A DNA stretch of 64,000 nt from Arachis hypogaea (GCF_003086295.3 NC_092052.1:70534910-70598909), one strand, 5' to 3'. Numbered from the stretch's first letter, positions 31,793-42,788 are shown. Notes: generated from the letters alone by a model not told the origin. Translations and numbers: made by a program.

Positions 31793-33548
31793 TGATGAGC
31801 GGATAATTTATACGCTTTTTGACATTGTTTTTAGTATGTTTTTAGTAGGATCTAGTTACTTTTAGGGATGTTTTCATTAGTTTTTATGTTAAATTCACAT
31901 TTCTGGACTTTACTATGAGTTTGTGTGTTTTTTTGTGATTTCAGGTATTTTCTGGCTGAAATTGAGGGACTTGAGCAGAAATCAGATTCAGAGGTTGAAG
32001 AAGGATTGCTGATGCTGTTGGATTCTGACCTCCCTATACTCAAAGTGAATTTTTGGGAGCTACAGAACTCGAAATGGCGCGCTTCCAATTTCGTTGGAAA
32101 GTAGACATCCAGGGATTTCCAGCAATATATAATAGTCCATACTTTGACCAAGAATAGACGACGTAAACTGGCGTTCAACGCCAGCTTTCTGCCCAAATCT
32201 GGCGTCCAGCGCCAAAAAAGGAGCCAAAACCAGAGTTGAACGCCCAAACTGGCACAAAAACTGGCGTTCAACTCCAAGAAGGACCTCTACACGTGCAACA
32301 CTCAAGCTCAGTGCAAGCACACACCAAGTGGGCCCCGGAAGTGGATTTATGCATCAATTACTTACTCATGTAAACCCTAGTAGCTAGTTTATTATAAATA
32401 GGACCTTTCACTATTGTATTAGACATCTTTTGAACCATCTTTGAGTCTTTTTGACCATCTTTGGACACCTGGTTCTTAGATCAGAGGGGCTGGCCATTCG
32501 GCCATGCCTGGACCTTTCACTTATGTATTTTTAACGGTAGAGTTTCTACACTCCATAGATTAGGGTGTGGAGCTCTACTGTTCCTCAATGATTAATGCAA
32601 ATTACTACTGTTTTCTATTCAATTCATCTTGTTTTGCTTCTAAGATATTCATTCGTACTTCAATCTGAATGTGATGAACGTGACAATCATCATCATTCCC
32701 TATGAACGCGTGCCTGACAACCACTTCCGTTCTACCTTCGACTGAATGAGTATCTCTCAGATCTCTTAGTCAGAATCTTCGTGGTGTAAGCTAGAATGAT
32801 GGCGGCATTCAAGAGAATCCGGAAAGTCTAAACCTTGTCTGTGGTATTCCGAGTAGGATTCAATGAATGAATGACTGTGACGAGCTCCTAACTCGCGATT
32901 GCAGGGCGTTAGTGACAGACGCAAAAGGATAGTAAATCCTATTCCAGCATGATCGAGAACCGACAGATGAATAGCCGTGCCGTGACAGGGTGCATTGATC
33001 ATTTTCACTGAGAGGATAAGATGAAGCCATTGACAAAGGTGATGCCTCCAGACGATTAGCCGTGCCGTGACAGGGCATTGGATCATTTTCTCGAGAGATG
33101 ACCGAAAGTAGCCGTTGACAATGGTGATGTTTCACATAAAGCCAGCCATGGAAAGGAGTAAGACTGACTGGATGAAGATAGCAGGAAAGCAGAGGTTTAG
33201 AGGAACGAGAAGCATCTCTATTTGCTTATCTGAAATTCTCACCAATGAATTACATAAGTATTTCTATCCCTATTCTATTTTATTATTTAAATTCGAAAAC
33301 CCATTATCAATTTATATCTGCCTAACTGAGATTTGCAAGGTGACCATAGCTTGCTTCATACCAACAATCTCCGTGGGATTCGACCCTTACTCACGTAAGG
33401 TATTACTTGGACGACCCAGTGCACTTGCTGGTTAGTTACACGGAGTTGTGAACCATGGTTTTGGCATCATGTTTTTGGCGCTATTTCCAGGGAAAGAAAG
33501 AGCAATGAATTTTACATACTTAAAGTGTAATCACGATTCCACGTACCA
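31793..33548 (+). repeat. Element 2 5' LTR
   Basis: TGATGAGCGG...CGTACCA. It holds a palindrome cluster (32165-32280), TATAAATA (32393-32400) and an internal PBS-like TGGCGCTATTTCCAGGGA (33476-33493). Confidence 0.95.
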
Positions 33549-33554
33549 AGTTTT

Positions 33555-33573
33555 TGGCACCGTTGCCGGGGAG
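33555..33573 (+). other. PBS copy 1 of element 2
   Basis: TGGCACCGTTGCCGGGGAG has one mismatch to tRNA-Asp within the first 18 bases and sits six bases after the LTR end. Confidence 0.8.
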
Positions 33574-33649
33574 ATTGTTTGAGTTTTCGGCAAGCTTTTG
33601 GTCCGGTAACATCAGTGCCAAGTTTGATCCGACAACAACACCAAGTTTT

Positions 33650-33668
33650 TGGCGCCGTTGCCGGGGAT
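33650..33668 (+). other. PBS copy 2 of element 2
   Basis: TGGCGCCGTTGCCGGGGAT is a perfect match, 95 bases downstream of copy 1, preceded by ACACCAAGTTTT just as copy 1 is preceded by GTACCAAGTTTT. Confidence 0.85.
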
Positions 33669-35529
33669 TGTTCGAGTTTGGACAACTGACGGTTCATCTT
33701 GTTGCTCAGATTAGGTAATTTTCTTTTTGTTGTCTTTTCAAAAATTTTTCAAAAATATTTCAAAAATTTCTCTTTTATTTTCGAAAAAAAATTTTAATAT
33801 AAAAATGTTTTCAAAAATTTTATTCAAAATTTTTAAGAATGAATTCTAGTGTTTCATGAAGCATGTTGAAGTCTGGCTGGCTGTAAAGCCATGTCTAATT
33901 CCTTTGGGAATAAGTATGTCAGGCGTGTCATGTCTGAATTACATGCTGAAGCTTGGCTGGCCATTGGCCATGTCTAGTGTTTTGGACCGGAGCTTTCATT
34001 AAAAGCTTGGCTGGCTCATGAGCCATGTCTAATTCCTGGACTGAAGCTTTAGACTAAGAATGCAAGATTCCTGGAATTCATGTTAAAAATTTTGGAATCC
34101 TTATTTTTTCTTTTTCATATAATTTTCGAAAAAAAATCCAAAAAAAAAAATTAAAAAATCATAAAAATCAAAAACATTTTTTGTGTTTCTTGTTTGAGTC
34201 ATGAGTCATGTTATAAGTTTGGTGTCAATTGCATATGCATCTTGCATTTTTCGAAAATTTCATGCATTCATAGTGTTCTTCATGATCTTCAAGTTGTTCT
34301 TGGTAAGTCTTCTTGTTTGATCTTGATGATTTTTTGTTTTGTGTCTTTTTATTTTTATCATATGCATTCTTGAATTCTTAGTGTCTAAGCATTAAAGAAT
34401 TCTAAGTTTGGTGTCTTGTATGTTTTCTTTGCATTAAAAATTTTTTAAAAATATGATCTTGATGTTCATCATGACATTCAAAGTGTTCTTGGTGTTCATC
34501 TTGACATTCATAGCATTCTTGCATGCATCACATGTTTTGATCTAAAATTCTCATGCATTGCATCATTTTTCTTGTTTTTCTCTCTCTTCATTAAAAATTC
34601 AAAAAAAAAATATATCTTTCCCTTTTTCTCTCATCAAATTCGAAAATTTGAGTTGACTTTTTCAAAAATTTTTAAAATCAAATTGTTTCTCATGAGTCAA
34701 ATCAAATTTTCAATTTGAAAATCTTATCTTTTTCAAAATCTTTTTCAAAAATCAAATCTTTTTCAAAATTCTTAGTTATTTTCGAAAATTCCAAAAATAT
34801 TTTTCAAAAATCTTTTTCTTATTTTTATATCAAATTTTCGAAAATAACATAATCAATTAATGTGTTGATTCAAAAATTTGAAGTTTGTTACTTGCTTGTT
34901 AAGAAAGATTCAAACTTTAAGTTCTAGAATCATATCTTGTGATTTCTTATGAATCAAGTCTTTAATTGAGATTTTAAAAATCAAATCTTTTTCAAAACTA
35001 ATTTCTAAAATATCTTCTCATCTTATCTTTTTCAAAAATCTAATTTCAAAATATCTTTTCCAACTTCCTAACTTCTTATCTTTTCAAAATTTGTTTCAAC
35101 TAACTAACTAACTTTTTGTTTGTTTCTTAACTTTTTTCAAAACTATCTAACTAACTCTCTCTCTCTCTAATTTTCGAAAATATCTTCCCTCTTTTTCAAA
35201 AATTTCTTTTTAATTAACTAATTATTTTTATCTTTGATTTCAAAATTTTTCGAAAATTACTAACCTTTTTCAAAAAAATATTTTCGAAAATCACTAACCC
35301 ATTTTCAAAAATTATTTTCGAAAATTCTCCCTCTCCCATCTTATTCTATTTATTTATTCATCTACTAACATCTCATCTTACATATCAACCCTCCTCACAG
35401 TTGTGTTTCTTCCATTATATTACATTCTTTGTCTCCCCCTCTTCTTCTACTCACACAGGGATCCCTATACTGTGGTATAAAGGATCCATATTATTATTAT
35501 TATTTTTTCTGTGCCCTCTTCTTTGTCAT
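33669..35529 (+). other. T/A-rich untranslated leader of element 2
   Basis: Colinear with 16844-18698 of element 1: TTTTCGAAAA and TTTTCAAAAAT repeats, AAGTTTGGTGTC near 34214 and 34402, (CT)n near 35155. An in-frame upstream ATG at 35401 is ignored because element 1 has its start at the ATG-AGC-AGG equivalent to 35530. Confidence 0.7.
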
Positions 35530-37824
35530 ATGAGCAGGAGCAAGGACAAGAATATTCTTGTTGAAGCAGATCCAGAACCTGAAAGGACTCTAAAGAAAAA
35601 ATTGAGAGAAGCTAAATTACAACAATCCAGAGATAACCTTTCAGAAATTTTCGAACAAGAAGAGGAGATGGCAGCCGAAAATAATAATAATGTAAGGAAG
35701 ATGCTTGGTGACTTTACTGCACCTAATTCCAATTTACATGGAAGAAGCATCTCCATTCCTGCCATTGGAGCAAACAACTTTGAGCTGAAACCTCAATTAG
35801 TTTCTCTGATGCAGCAGAACTGCAAGTTTCATGGACTTCCATCTGAAGATCCTTTTCAGTTCTTAACTGAATTCTTGCAGATATGTGATACTGTTAAGAC
35901 TAATGGAGTAGATCCTGAAGTCTACAGGCTCATGCTTTTCCCTTTTACTGTAAGAGACAGAGCTAGAGTATGGTTGGACTCTCAACCTAAGGATAGCCTG
36001 AACTCTTGGGATAAGCTGGTCAAGGCTTTCCTAGCCAAGTTCTTTCCTCCTCAAAAGCTGAGCAAGCTTAGAGTGGATGTTCAAACCTTCAGACAGAAAG
36101 AAGGTGAATCCCTCTATGAAGCTTGGGAGAGATACAAAGGACTGACCAAAAAGTGTCCTTCTGACATGCTTTCAGAATGGACCATCCTGGATATATTCTA
36201 TGATGGTCTGTCTGAGTTATCTAAGATGTCACTGGATACCTCTGCAGGTGGATCCATTCACCTAAAGAAAATGCCTGCAGAAGCTCAAGAACTCATTGAC
36301 ATGGTCGCTAATAACCAGTTCATGTACACTTCTAAAAGGAATCCTGTGAGCAATGGGACGCCTATGAAGAAGGGAGTTCTTGAGATTGATACTCTGAATG
36401 CCATATTGGCTCAGAACAAAATATTGACTCAGCAAGTCAATATGATTTCTCAGAGTCTGAATGGAATGCAAGCTGCATCCAACAGTACTCAAGAGGCATC
36501 TTCTGAAGAAGAAGCTTATGATCCTGAAAACCCTGCAATAGCAGAGGTAAATTATTTAGGTGAACCTTATGGAAACACCTATAACTCATCATGGAGAAAT
36601 CATTCAAATTTCTCATGGAAGGATCAAAAGCCTCAACAAGGCTTTAATAATGGTGGAAGAAACAGGTTTAGCAATAATAAACCTTTTCCATCATCCACTC
36701 AGCAACAGACAGAGAACTCTGAACAAAATACTTCTAATTTGGCAAACTTAGTCTCTGATATGTCTAAGGCTACTGTAAGTTTCATGAATGAAACAAGATC
36801 TTCCATTAGAAATTTGGAAGCACAAGTGGGCCAGCTGAGTAAAAGGATCACTGAAATCTCTCCCAGTACTCTCCCAAGCAATACAGAAGAGAACCCAAAA
36901 GGAGAGTGCAAGGCCATTGACATAAGCACCATGGCCGAACCTACAAGGGGAGTGGACGACGTGAATCCCAAAGAGGAAGACCTCCTGGGACGTCCAGTGA
37001 TCAATAAGGAGCTTCCCTCTGAGGAACCAAAGGACTCTGAGGCTCATCTAGAGACCATAGAGATTCCATTGAACCTCCTTATGCCCTTCATAAGCTCTGA
37101 TGAGTATTCCTCTTCTGAAGAGAATGAGGATGTTACTGAAGAGCAAACTGCCAAGTTTCTTGGTGCAATCATGAAGCTGAATAACAAATTATTTGGCATT
37201 GATACTTGGGAAGTTGAACCTCCCTTGTTCATCAATGAACTAAGTGATCTGGATCAACTGACATTGCCTCAGAAGAGACAGGATCCTGGAAAGTTCATAA
37301 TACCCTATACCATAGGCACCATGATCTTTAAGGCTCTATATGACCTTGGTGCAGGAATAAACCTCATGCCCCTCTCTGTAATAGAGAAACTGGGAATCTA
37401 TGGGGTGCAAGCTGCTAAAATCTCATTAGAGATGGCAGACAGTTCAAGAAAACAGGCTTATGGACAAGTAGAAGATGTGTTAGTAAAGGTTGAAGGCCTT
37501 TACATCCCTGCTGATTTCATAGTCCTGGATACTGGAAAGGAAGAGGATGAATCCATCATCCTAGGAAGACCTTTCCTTGCCACAGCAAGAGCTGTGATTG
37601 ATGTTGACAGAGGTGAAATAGTCCTTCAATGGAATGAGAACTCCCTTGTGTTTAAAACTCAAGGATCTCCCTCTGCAACCATGGAGAGGAGGCAGAAAAA
37701 GCTTCTCTCAAAGCAGAGTCAACCAGAGCCCCCACAGTCAAACTCTAAGTTTAGTGTTGGGAGGCCACAACCAAACTCTAAGTTTGGTGTTGGAGAGTCT
37801 CAACAAAGCTCTGCACATCTGTGA
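35530..37824 (+). CDS. gag-pro: Element 2 gag-protease, intact (764 aa)
   Basis: Uninterrupted frame from MSRSKDKNILVEADPEPE. Residues about 85-215 are the gag core (LHGRSISIPAIGANNFELKP, RVWLDSQPKDSLNSWDKLV, FRQKEGESLYEAWERYK). The middle is serine/glutamate-rich. Residues about 585-690 are the aspartic protease (ALYDLGAGINLMP near 605; ILGRPFLATARAVID near 676). The protease triad reads DLG, as in many plant Ty3 elements. PNSKFSV/PNSKFGV repeats end the protein near residue 736-755. There is no CCHC knuckle, RT or integrase. It probably forms capsids from its own RNA but needs polymerase in trans. The frame is as long as the reconstructed length of element 1 (776 codons). Confidence 0.9.
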   Translation: MSRSKDKNILVEADPEPERTLKKKLREAKLQQSRDNLSEIFEQEEEMAAENNNNVRKMLGDFTAPNSNLHGRSISIPAIGANNFELKPQLVSLMQQNCKFHGLPSEDPFQFLTEFLQICDTVKTNGVDPEVYRLMLFPFTVRDRARVWLDSQPKDSLNSWDKLVKAFLAKFFPPQKLSKLRVDVQTFRQKEGESLYEAWERYKGLTKKCPSDMLSEWTILDIFYDGLSELSKMSLDTSAGGSIHLKKMPAEAQELIDMVANNQFMYTSKRNPVSNGTPMKKGVLEIDTLNAILAQNKILTQQVNMISQSLNGMQAASNSTQEASSEEEAYDPENPAIAEVNYLGEPYGNTYNSSWRNHSNFSWKDQKPQQGFNNGGRNRFSNNKPFPSSTQQQTENSEQNTSNLANLVSDMSKATVSFMNETRSSIRNLEAQVGQLSKRITEISPSTLPSNTEENPKGECKAIDISTMAEPTRGVDDVNPKEEDLLGRPVINKELPSEEPKDSEAHLETIEIPLNLLMPFISSDEYSSSEENEDVTEEQTAKFLGAIMKLNNKLFGIDTWEVEPPLFINELSDLDQLTLPQKRQDPGKFIIPYTIGTMIFKALYDLGAGINLMPLSVIEKLGIYGVQAAKISLEMADSSRKQAYGQVEDVLVKVEGLYIPADFIVLDTGKEEDESIILGRPFLATARAVIDVDRGEIVLQWNENSLVFKTQGSPSATMERRQKKLLSKQSQPEPPQSNSKFSVGRPQPNSKFGVGESQQSSAHL

Positions 37825-37872
37825 GGCTCCATGAGAGCCCACTGTCAAGCTATTGACATTAAAGAAGCGCTT

Positions 37873-37890
37873 GTTGGGAGGCAACCCAAT
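37873..37890 (+). other. Post-gag hairpin of element 2
   Basis: TTGGG-AGGCAA-CCCAA flanked by AAGCGCTT and a T run, as in element 1 (21078-21095). Confidence 0.7.
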
Positions 37891-38027
37891 TTTTATTTAT
37901 CTAACTATATTTTCCTTAGTTATATGTCTTTGTAGGTTCATGATCATGTGGAGTCACAAAATAAATATAAAAATTGAAAACGGAATCAAAAACAGCAGAA
38001 GAAAAATCACACCCTAGAGGAGCATCT

Positions 38028-38205
38028 GTCTGGCGTTCAGCGTCAGAACAGAGCATGGTTCTGGCGCTGAACGCCCAAAATGGGCAGCTTCTGGGCGCTG
38101 AACGCGAGAACAGGCATGGTTCTGGCGTTCAATGCCAGAAATGGCACACAAATGGGCGTTGAACGCCCAAAATGGCCACCAACCTGGCGCTGAACGCCCA
38201 GAGTT
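38028..38205 (+). repeat. GGCGYTSAACGCC palindrome array, element 2
   Basis: Six or so units, shorter than in element 1. Includes TGGGCGTTGAACGCCCA and CTGGCGTTCAATGCCAG. Confidence 0.75.
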
Positions 38206-38530
38206 GTGTGCAAAGGCATTTTTACATGCCTAATGGGTGCAGGGATGTAAATCCTTGAACACCTCAGGATCTGTGGACCCCACAGGATCCCCACCTACCT
38301 CCACTTAACTCTTCTCACCACTTTCTTTCACACAAGCCCATAAACACTCTTCCCCAAAAACCCTTCACCAATCACCTCAAACTCTCTTCCCCATCACCTC
38401 TTCACCACTCACATCCATCCACTCTTCCCCATAAACCTACCTCATAAACTCCACCTACCTTCAAAAATTCAAAACCAATTTCCCACCCAAACCCACCCAT
38501 ATGGCCGAAACCTTTCCCCCCTCCCTTCCC

Positions 38531-38538
38531 TATATAAA
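38531..38538 (+). promoter_or_regulatory. Internal TATA box upstream of element 2 ORF2
   Basis: TATATAAA in CCCTATATAAAGCCCTGCATTC, followed at about 30 bases by TTCTTCATCAAATTC and a CT-rich leader to the ATG at 38729. H1 has the same arrangement. Element 1 lacks it. Confidence 0.65.
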
Positions 38539-38655
38539 GCCCTGCATTCTTCATCAAATTCACACAACACACCCCTCTACACCCTTCTTGGCCGAAACAC
38601 TCCCCACTCTCCTTCTCCTCCATTTCTTCTTCTTCTTCACCTATTCTTTCTTTTA

Positions 38656-38690
38656 TTGCTCGAGGGCGAGCAAAATTCTAAGTTTGGTGT
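38656..38690 (+). other. RGGR-loop hairpin plus AAGTTTGGTGT motif in element 2 ORF2 leader
   Basis: TTGCTCG-AGGG-CGAGCAA (38656-38673), then TAAGTTTGGTGT to 38690, 38 bases before the ORF2 ATG. Confidence 0.75.
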
Positions 38691-38728
38691 GGTAAAAGCA
38701 TAAGCTTTTTGTTTTTCCATTACCATTG

Positions 38729-39877
38729 ATGGCACCTAAGACCGGAGAATCCTCTAGAAAGGGGAAAGGAAAGACAAAAGCTTCCACATCCGAGTCATGG
38801 GAGATGGAAAGGTTCATCTCCAAAGCCCATCAAGACCACCTCTATGATGTTGTGGCCAAGAAGAAGGTAATACCTGAGGTACCTTTCAAACTCAAAAGAA
38901 ATGAGTATCCGGAGATCCGACATGAAATTCAAAGAAGAGGTTGGGAAGTTCTAACAAATCCCATCCAACAAGTCGGCATCCTAATAGTTCAAGAGTTCAA
39001 TGCCAATGCATAGATCACCAAGAACCATGATCAAAGTAAGAACCCGGATCCAAAGAACTATGTTACAATGGTTCGGGGAAAATACTTAGATTTTAGTCCG
39101 GAGAATGTGAGGTTGGCGTTTAACTTGCCCATGATGCAAGGAGATGAACGCCCCTACACTAGAAGGGTCAACTTTAATCAAAGGTTGGACCAAGTCCTTA
39201 TGGACATATGTGTAGAAGGAGCTCAATGGAAGATTGACTCCAAAGGCAAGTCGGTTCAACTAAGAAGATTGGACCTCAAGCCTGTGGCTAGAGGATGGTT
39301 GGAGTTCATTCAATGCTCAATCATTCCCACTAGCAACCGGTCTGAAGTTACTATAGACCGGGCCATCATGATCCATAGCATCATGATTGGAGAGGAGGTG
39401 GAAGTTCATGAGATTATACCTCAAGAACTCTACAAGGTGGCTAACAAGTCCTCCACTATGGCAAGGTTAGCCTTTCCTCACCTCATTTGCCACCTATGCA
39501 ATTCGGCTGGGATTGACATAGAGGGAGATATCCTCATCAAAGAGGACAAGCCCATCACTAAGAAAAAGATGGAGCAAGCAAGAGAGCCCACTCATGGAGC
39601 TCAAGAGGCGTATGAAGCTCATCACCATGAGATCCCGGAGATGCCTCAAATGCACTTTCCTCCACAAAATTATTGGGAGCAAATTAACACCTCCCTAGGA
39701 GAATTGAGTTCCAATATGGGACAACTAAGGGTGGAACATCAAGAGCACTCCATCATGCTTCATGAAATCAGAGAAGATCAAAAAGCAATGAGGGAGGAGC
39801 AACAAAGACAAGGAAGAGACATAGAACAGCTTAAGGACATCATTGGTTCCTCAAGAAGGAAACGCCACCATCACTAA
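38729..39877 (+). pseudogene. Element 2 ORF2, putative plant transposon protein family, one nonsense codon
   Basis: Starts MAPKTGESSRKGKGKTKAS. TAG at 39011-39013 replaces the tryptophan seen in H1 (HEFYANMW against QEFNANA-stop), and the frame then continues unbroken to 39877 (382 codons in all). It has the family core (KKKVIPEVPFKLKRNEYPEI, MVRGKYLDFSPENVRLAFNLP, LRRLDLKPVARGWLEF, TSNRSEVTIDRAIMIHSIM) and a long polar helical tail (ELSSNMGQLRVEHQEHSIML, QLKDIIGSSRRKRHHH), probably a coiled coil. The product is likely nuclear or RNP-associated given the basic ends, but that is a guess. Confidence 0.85.
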
Positions 39878-40989
39878 GGTGGATTCATTCCTTGTTCATA
39901 CTTTCACTGTTTTTTTCGTTTTCTATGTTATGTGTTTGTCCATGTTTGTGTCTTCATTACATGATCATTAGTAGTTAGTAACTTTGTCTTAAAGTTATAA
40001 ATGTCCTATGAATCCATCACCTCTCTTAATTGAAAAATGTTTTAAATCAAAAGAACAAGAAGTACATGAGTTTCGAATTTATCCTTGAACTTAGCATTAA
40101 TTATATTGATGTGGTGACAATGCTTCTTGTTTTCTGAATGTATGCTTGAACAGTGCATATGTCTTTTGAAGTTGTTGTTTAAGAATGTTAAATATGTTGG
40201 CTCTTGAAAGAATGATGACTAAGAGACATGTTATTTGATAATCTGAAAAATCATAAAAATGATTCTTGAAGCAAGAAAAAGCAGCAAAGAACAAAGCTTG
40301 CAGAAAAAAATAGGCGAAAAAAAAAATAGAAAGAAAAAGAAAAAGCAAGCAGAAAAAGCCAAAAGCTCTTAAAACCAAGAGGCAAGAGCAAAAAGCCAAT
40401 AACCCTTAAAACCAAAAGGCAAGGGCAAATAAAAAGGATCCCAAGGCTTTGAGCATCAGTGGATAGGAGGGCCTAAAGGAATAAAATCCTGGTCTAAGCG
40501 GCTAAACCAAGCTGTCCCTAACCATGTGCTTGTGGCGTGTAGGTGTCAAGTGAAAACTTGAGACTGAGCGGTTAAAGTCAAGGTCCAAAGCAGAAAAAAA
40601 AAGAGTGTGCTTAAGAACCCTGGACACCTCTAATTGGGGACTTTAGCAAAGCTGAGTCACAATCTGTAACGGTTCACCCAATTATGTGTCTGTGGCATTT
40701 ATGTATCCGGTGGTAATACTGGAAAACAAAGTGCTTAGGGCCACGACCAAGACTCATGAAATAGCTGTGTTCAAGAATCATCATACTGAACTAGGAGAAT
40801 CAATAGCACTATCTGAACTCTGAGTTCCTATAGATGCCAATCATTCTGAACCTCAATGGATAAAGTGAGATGCCAAAACTATTCAAGAGGCAAAAAGCTA
40901 TAAGTCCCGCTCATATGATTGAAGCTATGTTTCATTGATAGTTTGGAATTTATAGTATATTCTCTTCTTTTTATCCTAATTGATTTTCA
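39878..40989 (+). other. Conserved non-coding 3' region of element 2
   Basis: Colinear with 22348-23444. Tandem hairpins at 40365-40389 and about 40403-40426. No gene seen. Confidence 0.65.
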
Positions 40990-41027
40990 GTTGTTTGGGG
41001 ACAAGCAACAATTTAAGTTTGGTGTTG
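40990..41027 (+). other. RGGR-loop hairpin and PPT-like motif before 3' LTR, element 2
   Basis: GTTGTTTG-GGGA-CAAGCAAC: a C-to-T change in the 5' arm relative to element 1 keeps pairing as U-G. It is followed by TTTAAGTTTGGTGTTG. Confidence 0.75.
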
Positions 41028-42783
41028 TGATGAGCGAATAATTTATACGCTTTTTGACATTGTTTTTAGTATGTTTTTAGTAGGATCTAGTTACTTTTAG
41101 GGATGTTTTCATTAGTTTTTATGTTAAATTCACATTTCTGGACTTTACTATGAGTTTGTGTGTTTTTCTGTGATTTCAGGTATTTTCTGGCTGAAATTGT
41201 GGGACTTGAGCAGAAATCAGATTCAGAGGTTGAAGAAGGACTGCTGATGCTGTTGGATTCTGACCTCCCTGCACTCAAAGTGGATTTTCTGGAGCTACAG
41301 AACTCGAAATGGCGCGCTTCTAATTGCGTTGGAAAGTAGACATCCAGGGATTTCCAGCAATATATAATAGTCCATACTTTGGCCAATAATAGACGACGTA
41401 AACTGGCATTCAACGCCAGCTTTCTGCCCAAATCTGGCGTCCAGCGCCAGAAAAGGAGCCAAAACCAGAGTTGAACGCCCAAACTGGCACAAAAACTGGC
41501 GTTCAACTCCAAGAAGGACCTCTACACGTGCAACACTCAAGCTCAGCGCAAGAACACACCAAGTGGGCCCCGGAAGTGGATTTATGCATCAATTACTTAC
41601 TCATGTAAACCCTAGTAGCTAGTTTATGATAAATAGGACCTTTCACTATTGTATTAGACATCTTTTGAACGATCTTTGAGTCTTTTTGACCATCTTTGGA
41701 CGCCTGGTTCTTAGATCAGAGGGGCTGGCCATTCGGCCATGCCTGGACCTTTCACTTATGTATTTTTAACGGTAGAGTTTCTACACTCCATAGATTAAGG
41801 TGTGGAGCTCTGCTGTTCCTCAAAGATTAATGCAAAGTACTACTGTTTTCTATTCAATTCATCTTGTTTCGCTTCTAAGATATTCATTCGTACTTCAATC
41901 TGAATGTGATGAACGTGAAAATCATCATCATTCCCTATGAACGCGTGCCTGACAGCCACTTCTGTTCTACCTTCGACTGAATGAGTATCTCTCAGATCTC
42001 TTAATCAGAATCTTCGTGGTGTAAGCTAGAATGATGGCGGCATTCAAGAGAATCCGGAAAGTCTAAACCTTGTCTGTGGTATTCCGAGTAGGATTCAATG
42101 AATGAATGACTGTGACGAGCTCCTAACTCGCGATTGCAGGGCGTTAGTGACAGACGCAAAAGGATAGTAAATCCTATTCCAGCATGATCGAGAACCAACA
42201 GATGAATAGCCGTGCCGTGACAGGGTGCGTTGATCATTTTCACTGAGAGGATAAGATGAAGCCATTGACAAAGGTGATGCCTCCAGACGATTAGTCGTGC
42301 CGTGATAGGGCATTGGATCATTTTCCCGAGAGATGACCGAAAGTAGCCGTTGACAATGGTGATGTATCACATAAAGCCAGCCATGGAAAGGAGTAAGACT
42401 GACTGGATGAAGATAGCAGGAAAGCAGAGGTTTAGAGGAACGAGAAGCATCTCTATTCGCTTATCTGAAATTCTCACCAATGAATTACATAAGTATTTCT
42501 ATCCCTATTCTATTTTATTATTTAAATTCGAAAACCCATTATCAATTTATATCTGCCTAACTGAGATTTGCAAGGTGACCATAGCTTGCTTCATACCAAC
42601 AATCTCCGTGGGATTCGACCCTTACTCACGTAAGGTATTACTTGGACGACCCAGTGCACTTGCTGGTTAGTTACACGGAGTTGTGAACCATGGTTTTGGC
42701 ATGATGTTTTTGGCGCCATTTCTAGGGAAAGAAAGAGCAATGAATTTTACATACTTAAAGTGTAATCACGATTCCGCGTACCA
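41028..42783 (+). repeat. Element 2 3' LTR
   Basis: Same length as the 5' LTR. The TATA box is changed from TATAAATA to GATAAATA near 41628-41635. PBS-like TGGCGCCATTTCTAGGGA starts at 42711. Confidence 0.95.
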
Positions 42784-42788
42784 GTTGC

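Larger units (their letters stand above)
31793..42783 (+). mobile_element. Element 2: complete FIDEL-like non-autonomous LTR retrotransposon
   Basis: The 10,991-bp element has LTRs at 31793-33548 and 41028-42783 (both 1,756 bp), two PBS copies, an intact gag-protease and an ORF2 with one nonsense codon, and is flanked by GTTGC (31788-31792 and 42784-42788). It is inserted in the post-pol hairpin of H1. Equal LTR lengths and the intact gag frame suggest it is younger than element 1. Confidence 0.95.

Noticed and set aside
32766..33435. ORFs of 90-106 aa inside the LTRs (also 42001-42670, 15469-15678, 24434-24727)
   Set aside because: Confined to LTR sequence, on opposite strands, without domains. 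They recur only because the LTRs are repeats.
35401..35529. N-terminal hydrophobic extension of element 2 gag
   Set aside because: Upstream in-frame ATG only. Element 1 starts at the position of 35530, and the extension is leader sequence.
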